Assembly: GCA_964036295.1 (NCBI GenBank)
Contig: OZ038463.1
Coordinates: 4,517,274-4,581,273, forward strand
DNA from: Plumapathes pennacea
Lineage: Eukaryota; Cnidaria; Anthozoa; Antipatharia; Myriopathidae
Reading direction: 5' to 3'
DNA length: 64,000 nucleotides
The translations under genes and the position numbers were made by a program. The notes under the pieces are model-generated. The model saw only the letters and a program-made list of their open reading frames with translations, was not told the origin of the DNA and did no database searches. Numbering within the stretch: the first letter of the stretch is position 1; each line of letters starts with the position of its first letter. Positions 44,401 to 54,369 of the stretch are shown here, piece by piece.

Positions 44401-47103
44401 TTTTCAAAATCCTCCACATACAGTAAAATCAATTTTCAATTGAAAACGCGTCCGTTTCCGCAAGCCCCAACTTTCGGAACCGTATCGGAAGTATCTGTTT
44501 TCAAAATTTTTCCATTTCCAAGGAGGACTAGCTAGCCTATATCGCATCCGAACGACGCAGGCGAACGAAAGGTGAAAACGCCTGGATAATAATATAAGAC
44601 TGATCATACGGCTTACCTTTCATGTCCAGATTAAGGCTGACACCCAACCTGAATTCCTCACTTCCATTCACAGCTCCAATCTAGAGAAAGTAAAACAAAT
44701 TACGACAAGCAAAGAGTATTTTAATTATTTGATGTTAAGACATTTTACACACAGAGAACGCGACTGGGTAGACAGAGGGGGGGGACTTCCATATAAAAAA
44801 AGGGACGGGGGTGCTTGTCGTACCTCTTAGGGGTCAAAATCACGGGTTTTGGTGCCGCTTAGGGTGCTCAAAATCAAACGCTGACATTTTTATGTGACTT
44901 ACTACCGTTTAGGGGGGCCTGGTGTCACACTTCTATTGTATGCTTGATGATATAAAGACATCGCTGCAACTTTAAAATTCTTGTATGCTCTTATTGGTAC
45001 CTTTTAGTAGTCAAAATAAACTTGAGCCACGCCCATTTTTGTACCTCTTAGGGGTCAAACCGAAGACAAGAGAGGCAAAAGGAATGAGACTTTCAAGAAA
45101 ACGGATACGGGGAAAGTCTAAAAGAAAGTCCAACCTTGGATCCAAGAATGTTGAAGTGAGCTTGCGTACTAGCAGTGACCGACGCTGTGACAATCGCTGT
45201 GAAAATGGCGATAATGTTGATTCCAGTGATGATCCACAACAAACAAAACATGCGACCAAACAGGGAATTTGGAGAGCGATCGCCATATCTAAAAATGTGA
45301 TAAACAAAGGATTGAAACGTACTAATACAAGAGGACATGACAACAGCGTAGTCAAGGCAAGTGCTAAAATTGTCCCAAGTTTTAAACGTTCAAAGACTTA
45401 AACGTTTACTAAATTGTTTTAGATATATACATATGAAATAGACTTTTAAAAAAGACAGACAGACAGACAGACAGAAAAACAAAAGCTGATGTCACCGATA
45501 TTTTACGGGGTTCCGCTAGTGATGGGTGCTTTACGTCGGGTTTTAGAAAACCAGAAAATCCTGGAAAAACTGTCACCGACTCGTTTTCAATTGAAGATAA
45601 ACCTAAAACTCAATCAAGCTACTCGACTAAGTAACACTGTGACACCACTCGACTTGCATTGGGATTAAAAATAAGGGGCTAATATACCTACCCTACTGTA
45701 GTCATGGTAACGACTGCCCACCAAAATCCTTCCCAAACTCCTGTCATGGGTTGGTTGGAGAACTGTCCGGACTTGATGAGATATTCCTATAAATCGTAGA
45801 CACAATTAGAGATATGGTATCTGATGCACTATGATAGGCAAATAGTCAATATAATAATACGCTAAGCCACTTCTGTCTGTCCGTCCGTAACGCTCTTTCC
45901 CAGGCCTCCTCATAAAAAAATCCAAGATGGCCGCCAAATCGGGTGAAACTAAGTATAAATATTGGCCCGTGTGCCGACCACAGTCCTTTTACAAATCGGA
46001 AATGAGTTTAAAAAGAGAATTTGAGTTGTCAGGTGACTGGATGTCGGGCTGATGCTGCCGCTGTTCGAAAAGCGGGGAGATTTTCATGTCGATTGATCGG
46101 CAATTCGTCGAGTGATACGGTCGAGTAGTACACGCACTACAGAGAAATTCGTACATTGACATTGTAAACTGCATTCCAGGTGCTCGAAATGGACTTCAAA
46201 TAGGAAAAAGGAAGAAAGAATAAAAAAAAAAAGAAAAATTTCCGATAATTAAATAATACTGTATGGTTGCCGTAACATTTCTTATTTTGGAAGGGAGGGG
46301 GGTGACTATACCTACCAAGAACCAGATAATTAGTCCGGCTAAAATCGCCGCCCCAAGCATGAACATCAAGAAAGGCCAGGCGGACAGGATAGTCATGGTC
46401 AACTTGTGAGTCCCATCCACGTGTGTGTCATCAACCAATAAGAGGACTTTTGGAGCCGTCACTATTGGAATGAAGGGCTGTCCCTTGTACAGGTGCCTGC
46501 TTCTCTTAGACACGTACATGGGAAATGTAAAGTCGTTGGACGTACCTTTACCCAAGTACTGGTCTCCATGCCGAACTGACTTGAGCAACATACCATATGT
46601 TATTACACTGTTGTTGCAGCAATACTGTACCATCCTGTTCAGCACATCTGTAGATTTGAACATGCAACAGAAATAATAATTGAACCCATGACCTCCTGGC
46701 TTGGAGCCAGCATTACGGATTCAGGTCCACCACCACCAAACCGCTCGGCCACCAAGTCAGTACAAATATATAACTCACCTGCGAATATTCCACGGACAAC
46801 AAATCCAAGCCTTCTTTTTTCCCCTTTTATCATTTTCTTCCAGAGCCAAACTGCGGTGTATGGCTCGTTGTGACTCCATGAAATGGATAAAGGCATCCCG
46901 AGACTACAGCGCTCATCTAGTGAGAACCTAGAATTGTTTTCGAATTCCTTTAAAGGAGGTCTCCCCGGCAAAATGAGTTTTTGCCTTAGTATGGAGATAT
47001 CGTTTTCTGTTACGTTGGCGATTTCTTTCCATGAAAAAAACATTCCTGTAGACTGCTGGAAGACGGTATTGCAGGCAACGGCCAATAAGATCCACTTATT
47101 CAT
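41459..47103 (-). CDS. Ionotropic-glutamate-receptor-like channel with K+-type filter, copy B
   Basis: Tandem paralogue of copy A with the same eight exons: 47103-46779, 46647-46316, 45786-45692, 45288-45135, 44680-44617, 42699-42434, 42273-42114, 41634-41459. Every exon has the same length as in copy A and all phases agree, so 523 aa and intact. The TVGYGD filter and all three membrane segments are unchanged. Differences I can read include M/R, K/R and H/P in lobe 1, D to L in TAVWxW, R to G before the pore, R to S in lobe 2, and D/K, N/K, P/L and K/R in the basic tail. Intron 5 has grown to 1.9 kb because the iteron-armed element (42,766-44,300) sits in it. Intron 2 holds a 0.4-kb insertion. 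Both copies may be expressed; whether they are separate loci or two haplotypes cannot be told from sequence. Confidence 0.85.
43152..43319. mobile_element. MITE nested in the cargo element, GACACRAGTGTTTTAC ends
   Basis: AGACACGAGTGTTTTAC at the left pairs with GTAAAACACTTGTGTCT at the right; TA lies on both sides. Confidence 0.75.
43334..43479. mobile_element. Foldback MITE nested in the cargo element
   Basis: Arms around GAAGATATGGATTTTATTTT / AAAATAAAATTCATATCTTC and GTAAAAACAATATTTTAC / GTAAAATATTGTTTTTAC flank CTCGCGAAGCGCTCG. Confidence 0.8.
45843..46238. mobile_element. About 395-bp insertion private to copy B intron 2
   Basis: Unit 1 reads directly from GATAGGCAAATA to ATAATTAAATAACACTG. 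Unit 2 carries about 395 bp between them, ending in an A-rich tail (GAATAAAAAAAAAAAG). A retroposed short element is possible; no Pol III boxes were recognised. Confidence 0.6.
46680..46760 (-). mobile_element. tRNA-derived SINE fragment, unit 2
   Basis: On the minus strand: TGGCCGAGCGG (perfect A-box consensus), GGTGGACCTGAATCCG, then GGAGGTCATGGGTTCAA. It is the duplicate of 37,364-37,443 and less decayed at the A box. Confidence 0.7.
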
Positions 47104-47295
47104 GGTCAAATCCCTGCATGAAAAAAAATCAAGGCTAAAACTAAACATGATTTTTTCGGTTACTGATTGATTAAAAAGTTTATCTCTTGTGGCCTTGTGA
47201 TTGGCTCTGACCAATTGACCAATACAGACAAAGGCCGCGTCCGCAAAGAAAAAAAGAAAAGAAAAGAAATACGTTTTAATACCTTCGTTTTTAAG

Positions 47296-49080
47296 CTCGC
47301 CTCACGAAGTGAAGGCGAGCTTGAAGTTGTCACGGTGTCCTTCCAGGCTTCTGTGTCAACAATGGACTTCCAAATAAGGAATTTCCAAAGAAGGAACTTG
47401 TCAGTTTCCAAATTTGGGCATGGTCGTGTTACGCAGTTCGTTCAAACAGAAGACGTCGAAGCTTCATGTGGAATTTCTTGTTTGTCATGTTTGTCAAGCA
47501 TTCGAAGTTTGTTTGGCCATTAGGCCTGGGTGTTTCTACGAATGTAGGGATTGTGCTGTGATTACGAAAATATACCGCGATTGAGCGACACTGAAATTAA
47601 TGAAATGCTGTGATCATGAAACGCAGACATTGTGCTGTTTTGTAAACAAAGACCAAGCGTTAAACGAGGGTGCTTCTACAGCTGTGATTGACACAAGCTA
47701 TCACGTCGCCAGATCGAATGGCAAGGATTGTGTTGCGGTAGAAACATCTGAACGTGAAATGCTTGACGGACGGTCGCGTTAACATTTTACGTGGAAGGGT
47801 AAAACTAATCGGAAGCGAGAGAAAAGAACCGTCGCGTATTCCATTACGCAAAGTTCGAAGGCTTTTGCGAAAGAGCAAACACGTGCGGCGTAAGGTACGT
47901 CGCTACATAAGTAAATTTGTTCCCAAGTCGTCTGCTCTTGCCGAATGTTGTAAAAGGCATGAAACCCGTGCCAATCACTGTCTAACGAGGCACGTAAAGC
48001 TTGTAAATAAGAGCAAGATTAAGGTTCGCAAATATGTTTATCTGTGTAAGCAGCGGCCAAATACGAAACATAAAAATTAAGGCTTTATGTGGCTTATGTG
48101 GGAATGTCATTTTATTGGCCTTTGCACAACTTGGCATCTTACCAGCTTTGATGTTTTGATGACAAGTTCTACAAATCCATTCAGAATTGTTCACACTTTC
48201 TTCCCCAGTGATACAAAGTTTGACCGATGCATTAAGATCTGAGTTGAATGAATGTTCATGACATCTAATCACACCAGCTTTGTACCAAAGTTGATCACAG
48301 CAAGTACACATAACTCAGGTCCACATTTAATATTTTCATGAAGTTGCTTAATAAGACCCTCAATGGTTTTTAATTTGTTTACTCTTTGTTTTTGCTTCGT
48401 CTGTTTTTCTTTTAGTCTCACTAATTGTGGATTTTTTTGCCTTTGTATTTTTTTGGCTTGTCTCTTTTTCTTTAACAAAATCTGGGTCCTTTTCCCTTTT
48501 ACTTTTTTGGCCTGTCTCTCTTTTTCTTTCACATAATCTGGGTTTGCTCCTCTGTATATTTTCTTAGCTTTATCTTCTTTTTGTTTTACTTTGGGATTAC
48601 TTTTTCTGTTTCATGTGCATTCTCATTAGCTTATCTTTAGCAAGATATTGTTGATCCATTCTTTGCTTTCTTTTATAATCTCTCAAATAAGCTTTTCATT
48701 CCTCAACAGCTGAAGAATCACAATCTTTCTTGTTTGAGCAACTAACTGCACAAACAGTATTATCATTTCGATTTATATTATTTTGTATTGCACTATTTAC
48801 AGCATCATGACTGCATTCCTGGCTTTGAACACAATTATTTGTCACCAATGGAACAGTTGAAACATAGTGAACCTAATCTAGGTGTCCAATGTACAAAAAG
48901 ATTCTTCTTTGGAAGTTTCTGGGTTCAACTAAAGAGTGCTTTCTGCACAATTTTGAGCAGATTCTGTTATATGAATAATGTCTCACTAACTATAAAAGCA
49001 AAATAAAATTTTAAACAAAAACCATGTGAGCCCTATCGACCAACAAGAATGGGCGAGCTTTGAGCGGCACCGCTGCTTTG
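47296..49080. mobile_element. 1.8-kb insertion with Helitron-like remnant, private to unit 2
   Basis: Absent from unit 1, where ACCTCCGTTTTTTAGCTC is continuous. The left edge bears a hairpin, GCTCGCC-TCACGAAGTGAA-GGCGAGC (47,295-47,320). The minus-strand coding remnant is described separately. A plus-strand open stretch at 47,754-48,080 (RKVRRLLRKSKHVRRKVRR-type, very basic) is unidentified. Exact ends cannot be fixed because TTAGCTC-like words occur on both sides. Confidence 0.65.
48000..48532 (-). pseudogene. Broken Helitron-type N-terminal ORF (DUF6570-like cysteine motifs)
   Basis: Minus strand: Lys/Arg/Gln-rich KEKERQAKKVKGKR and KKKRQAKKIQRQK, then HENIKCGPELC, a frame change, CTCCDQLWYKAGV, and WICRTCHQNIKAGKMP followed by AKANKM. 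C-x-x-C-x-x-x-W and WICxTCHxxxKxGKxP are hallmarks I recall from the region before the Helitron Rep domain. Rep and helicase parts are missing. Confidence 0.5.
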
Positions 49081-49508
49081 ATTTAGCTCTGCACTCGTTC
49101 ACACCTTTTCATTGTCTCGTCCCCATCATCACTGATGCGGCAAAGATGCGACTCAAAAAAGCTACTGTATAAGCAACCGCTCACATTAGAATGAAAATAG
49201 ATACGTTTTCGAATATAAACGAATTAGCATGGACGTGGTCTTAGTCGGGACGAAGACGAAAACGCTCGGACTAAACCACGTTTTTCACGTCCCGTTTTCG
49301 ATTTTGCCCGAATCGATGTACAATATCACGAATGGTTATTTCGTGTAGAATAGATCAAAACGCGGCCCTCGTTTTAAAATTGCTTGAATCTCCTAATCCT
49401 AAAGGAGATAAGGTCGACCCGCATAGTTCTCAAAGACTATACAAAACAAAAGCTTCGTGCAGATATAAAAAAGAAAGAAAATGTATATTCTAGTTGATAG
49501 TAATGCAT

Positions 49509-49659
49509 GTTGCCTCTGTTTTAAATCGAGATCTTGTGCGAAACCTTTCTTGTATAAATGCATGAGTTTGATTTGCATAAAAAATTAAAACTAATTTTCA
49601 TAAGAAAGGATTCGTACTAGACCTCGCTTTGAAACAGAGGCAACGGGTATCTCGGAAAT
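49509..49659. mobile_element. MITE with GCCTCTGTTTTAAATCGAG ends, unit 2
   Basis: Duplicate of 38,544-38,697 within unit 2. Confidence 0.6.
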
Positions 49660-50115
49660 AACCTGCTGGACTTTGAAGCCATTTAATTAGTCATTCGTAT
49701 AAATTATACGACGCTATATACGGTGATCTGAATCTCTGACTTCGTCAGGCTCGCCCGATACAATTATATTTTAAGATTAAAACTCAAACCAACAACATTT
49801 CAAAAGAAACTGTTCAAAAATGTCTCAAAGACTGCTGATACTGGTTTATTTTTGCGGCATCTCTGGGATATCTTGATTGTGATCGTGTGGCTAGCGCGCG
49901 CTGTGCATAAAAGTTCAGTACCAACATCTTCGGTGTCTTTGCACGGATTTTATCGACGTATATCGCCGCGAAACACGATCGATAATTGAGCGACTGTTTG
50001 TTCAAAATCAACGTCTCGACACCACTAAGACCTTATCACTAATCGCCACTGAGGATGATTATGACCAGAAAGTCTCGAATTTGTTTGCATAAACGAGAAC
50101 ATTCAGGCAATACAT

Positions 50116-50169
50116 GGTTAACAGGATTCGGCGTTTTTTAAAACTAGCCTGCTTTGCCGTACATGTAGA

Positions 50170-50239
<70 letters not shown>

Positions 50240-50282
50240 CAGGATTATTCTGTATAAAGATCTATATCGGTATTAAAAAGCA
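50116..50282. repeat. Insertion containing an (AAT)n microsatellite, private to unit 2
   Basis: Unit 1 reads CATTCAGACAATACAATACC. Unit 2 has about 165 extra bp, including roughly 22 AAT triplets at 50,172-50,237. Confidence 0.75.
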
Positions 50283-51095
50283 AAACCTTTTAAAACTAAC
50301 TCGAACTCTCCGCCCAATTTCAAATGAAGCCAATATAACCCTAAAATCCCCGACACAAAACTCAGCTGCTTTAAAAGATTAGCAATCTGCACGGCGAGCG
50401 ATCAGTAAAAGTGGAGAAGAAGCTAAAAAAATGATAGTGTCTCAGCAGTTCGTTGTTCAAGTAATAAATACGGAACTCAGTTTAAAAGAAAACCGGCTGA
50501 TCAGTTAAATAGTCAAGTCCTGACCTACAGGAAAATATTGTTTGTTGAGGTTTGCCAAAAGTACATCACTGTTCTTGCTTCCCGGTGGCTTGAAGTTATG
50601 TATTGTGGGCCTAAAAATTCATCATAATTATATGCAACAAATGTCATGGTGTTGATTTTCTCTGTTCAAAACTGAGCTGCCAGCCATATTTCATCTGTCA
50701 GAACTGCATGCTGCTATTACATGTCGGTAAGATATGTTTCTTTATCGCATCAGTAGCGGCGGAAAAATAAGCACGGCGGCTTACCGTTATTCTTCAGCTC
50801 AATCTTGTATCGCCAGTCTCGGCTCTCTTCGTTTTCAACTCATCTTCATCCACAAAATTTGCATAGATGTAGTGCAGCAGGTGAAATATCCCGTATTTAC
50901 ATTACAATGTGCCTTGAAACCAAGAATAGGTGTCGATGGTTTGTTATCAAACCATAATGTTTTATATAGTGGCAAATTGTTTCAATTAGCAACAGAGATA
51001 ATGTTGGAGACGATGAAGAGCTTTGCATTCAGCCAATTACGTCTGACGAGAGAATTTAGACAAATCGTGCCGCGGTATTTTCGATTCACAAACTG

Positions 51096-51343
51096 ATAAA
51101 CTACTTTTGGCTTCGGAAATATGCACGGATAATTGTCCGAGGATATTAATCTGTTCCGAGAAGCGAACAGTTGCCCGAGAGCGAAGCTCAAGCAACTGCT
51201 TTTTCGACAAATGAATTCATGTCCTCCTCGGTAGTCATCTCGTAATGGTTTTTTGTGATCAATATTTAAAATTGTGTTCGGATATTGTCAATAAACAGCG
51301 ATAGTTCGCCAGGCGGGGGTTATTCGCTGATAGCTATAAAGTG
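51096..51343. mobile_element. Insertion related to the 27,962 element, private to unit 2
   Basis: TAAACTACTTTTGGC, GCACGGATAATTGTCCGAGG and the tail GATAGTTCGCCAGGCGGGGG to TTATTCGCTGATA match 27,966-28,313. Unit 1 lacks it at 39,990. Confidence 0.75.
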
Positions 51344-51616
51344 TATATATTTAGTGATGTATCCAGGATTTCAAAATTGGGAGTCCATTGAAACTCCTCA
51401 TCCAAAAAAAATGGGGCTTCAAGTGAAATTTTGATCCAATTAATTTAATTTTCACTTTTTTTAAAATTAATATTCATGTTGTTATATTTTTTAAATAACC
51501 TTTGCTTCCATTTCATTGCCGTCAAGAATCAAATTAACAGTACAATTTTCAACTGTTTTAGTTAAAGTTTTTGAAATGACTTTATCCAAATCTTCGGTGG
51601 GAATAATAACAGAATC

Positions 51617-52317
51617 AAAGCAGCGATGCCGCTGCAAGGTCGGCTCTCTTTTTGATTGGCAGACTTTGGTGTGGTCTAGTTCGTACAACAGGCTTGTGTC
51701 TCAACTGCTATAAAGTAGGGATTGCCTTGGGTAAATATAGTGGAAAAGTGATGTCACAAAAAATATCCGAATATGGATTTTAGACAATTCTATGGAATGC
51801 CCTGTCTAAAAAAAGGTCACACAAAAAATTAGCTCTTTAGCGCATTGAACAGCTGAGATGTGGGCTATTGAGGTTCAAATTGCTCAATACTGAATCCTCT
51901 TTTGGTATTGGTTCCTTTAATTTAGAACTGATGCTAAATAAGAGAGTTCAGTATGGAGCTATCTGGTTGCTGTCAGTAGGGCTAGCAATTTGAAACTTTG
52001 CACATGTTTGTGCAGGAGCTGTGTATGTTTAGAGATTCGAATGGAAAATTTTGCAAAAGAACGACGTCGCGCTTTACCACCACAGTACAGGGAACCCAAC
52101 ACGCTAGCACTCAATCAAGCGTAACATGCATATTTAATGAGGCAATCGGCTCCGGCTCACAGAGTCAAATAATTGCCCTTTAAACCTCAAAGTGGCCTAA
52201 TCCTCTCAACTCAAAGCGAACACTGGCAGGATATATTCTAAAGTGCACAAACTTTGCCCAATTTACCTTGGCGTTCAAATCATTTTGAGCGGCGTAACCT
52301 CCTTCCAAGCGGTTTAG
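51617..52317. mobile_element. About 0.7-kb insertion private to unit 2
   Basis: Unit 1 continues from GATAACAGAA to CTAGTAATCTATATT within about 40 bp; unit 2 needs about 700 bp. No coding match. The adjacent minus-strand stretch common to both units (51,491-51,610 and about 40,175-40,290: VIIPTEDLDxVISKTLTK) may be a coding remnant of unknown type. Confidence 0.55.
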
Positions 52318-52704
52318 TGCTAGTAATCTATATTATTTATATTTATCACATGGCTATAAAAAAAAGGTCTGCAATCTGATTGACTGGCAACCAATAATTT
52401 CAGTTTTCTCTACTTTCTGTAACTTTTCCTCGTGCTATTTTATTTGCATTTTGAGTCCCAACGAATTTTCTTATAGTTACATGATAAACAACTAATAACT
52501 CATGAGTTGTTCATGCAATTAATGATTTACACCACTTGCGATACTTGAAAGTTGTACGAAATTGCATTTGCTTCAAACATCACTAATCATCACTCTTGGT
52601 TCAGTCTTAAAACATGGTATGAATAGTGGAGTCTGTAGATAATATCCATAACTTTCTTTGATTTGTGGCAACTATTTTCACAACAAGTTCCATTTTGTGC
52701 CGGC

Positions 52705-54304
52705 TTAAGACTTGTTATCTTCAATCAAAGTCTTGATTTTGGTTACTCCTTCTGATGCAAGCCAAGTTGCATTGCTGGGAACCTCGTCGAGCCAGTGAAA
52801 TATTCCCTGGATGCTTGAGTTCCATCTTCTCCTGATGGTCCCAGATGCTGGCAGCTTAATGTGATGTGAAAAAGAAGGAAACAGCTTTAAAAACACAATG
52901 TTAATGCAAAATGTTCCTCGTGATGTCCTATTCTTGGATCATAATATTTGGATAACAGATTGGCAGGTATATTTCCAGTATTGACCAAGTTGTACTGGTT
53001 GTCATGTTATCAGCAACACACAATGAGCAGTAAGGTAAACCAGAGGCAAGTCCAAGTTTTTTGGGGTAAATTCTTGCATACAGTAACTCAAGATTACACT
53101 AGTTGGAAATGTATGGGGTTTTCAATCATGCATAAATTAGCCTCCAAATACAACCACTCCACACTGGGAGAAGGGTATGGGATTTTGAGCATCAAATTTC
53201 AATGCCAAATGTAGGGTTGCAATGATACACTATCCCAACGATACTATATGTACCTCAATACAACTGCCACAATACCATACATGACATGATACATTACAGC
53301 AAAAAGAAAACCCCTCATGGGCGCACAAGACTGTTCAGCTGACAACTTCAGTTGGATGGATGCATGGGTTTGTCATATCCACCATCTTGAATATTTACGC
53401 AAAATGCTGTTCAGCATGGCTCTTGCTTCTTCATTTGTTCTTCATTTTAATTAGTAAATTGCCATGCAAGGACTAAAAATCAGGACAAGGGTGAGCACTT
53501 ACTAAAGACTGTGTAATATTTTATTGAATCAAAATACTGCGATATCTTGTTCAAATATAAATACTTGTATCGTGACCTGAAATATCGCAGTCTACTGATG
53601 CATCATTGCAGCCCTAGTCATAGGAGCAGATCGAGCTGAAATAGCGGCTACAGCAGCAAGAAACTACATACAGAAACATTTGGTAGTTCTGTAAAATTTG
53701 AGTTTTTACAATCAACTAAAATCTCCCATAAATTTCCTTGTAATTACATGTATATACACAACCATCATTGTTACACAACATATGCATATTATAAAGTCGC
53801 CTGTGGAAAACCTATGGGTCTGATATGTTAGAGTTTACGAAACGGAACACCTGATCTCCCTGTGTTCATACATATGTATATTTGCTGAGTGCCTTCGAAT
53901 AAAATGCTTGGTGGGGTCGTGCCAGCTACAGTGTACGTATTAATCCGCTTTGGTGTTCGGGAGGCCCAATTAGAAATTCTCCCAAGCAGAGGAAAGTATA
54001 AGTATCAGTAAATATGAAGACAGGGCGAGTTGATGATTGACTCAGCTCTTGTTTGGTTTTCCACAAATCGCAGGGCTCCTGCGCTTCTGTTCTTCAACTC
54101 TGACATCAATAATCTTATCATGACAGGAGTTCGTGTAAATATGCTTACCTCTGGAAGATTGACGGGCACATTCTCTCGTGTCGCACGTTCTATCAGGTTT
54201 ATATTCCTAATAGAGTTCTCTTGTGAACTTAAGACTTCGGCAAACGTGTAGAAAGCCGCTCCACAGACGATTCCCTTCACGGCCAATTTCACCGCGGTCG
54301 CCAT
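52705..54304 (-). CDS. MIC13/QIL1-like MICOS subunit
   Basis: Small inner-mitochondrial-membrane protein; MIC13 joins MIC10 to MIC60 subcomplexes of MICOS at crista junctions (family knowledge). Two exons: 54304-54149 (52 codons, MATAVKLAVKGIVCGAAFYT... to NLPE) and 52854-52705 (LPASGTIRRRWNSSIQGIF... to TLIEDNKS, stop), phase 0, 101 aa against 118 in human. The N-terminal hydrophobic GIVCGAAFYTF segment matches the LIKGSVAGGAVYL membrane helix. The C-terminal R-x-x-WN...L-x-x-x-PSxAxxxASEG...K pattern matches human RDSWNAG...PSKAREYSKEG. The 1.3-kb intron contains a hAT-like element. It is divergent with TTI2, 65 bp between ATGs. Similarity is weak, so this is probable rather than certain. 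Confidence 0.7.
53212..53616. mobile_element. hAT-type non-autonomous element
   Basis: Termini TAGGGTTGCAATGATACA and (complement) TAGGGCTGCAATGATGCATC. TAGGGxTGCAAxGAT ends are typical of some hAT families. A clean 8-bp target duplication is not visible. Confidence 0.65.
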
Positions 54305-54369
54305 TTTGTCGTTTTGCGTTGGAAAGTACTCCGTGTAATGAAGCATATAATGTTTGGTATAAATACAAA
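54305..54369. promoter_or_regulatory. Putative bidirectional promoter, MIC13-like / TTI2
   Basis: Only 65 bp separate the two opposite start codons, each in an AAAATGGCG context. Both untranslated leaders must be very short or overlap. No TATA box was identified. Confidence 0.6.

Larger units (their letters stand above)
40427..52459. repeat. Segmental tandem duplication, unit 2 (expanded)
   Basis: Direct repeat of unit 1, 12.0 kb against 7.6 kb. The excess is explained by insertions at about 42,766-44,300, 45,843-46,238, 47,296-49,080, 50,116-50,282, 51,096-51,343 and 51,617-52,317, each absent at the aligned place in unit 1. Intergenic parts (40,427-41,458 and 49,081-52,459) show no gene. 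Copy B's possible 5' untranslated exon has its donor at 50,784. Confidence 0.85.

Noticed and set aside
46883..47170. Plus-strand frame over the first exon of receptor copy B
   Set aside because: Antisense of the signal-peptide and first-lobe exon.
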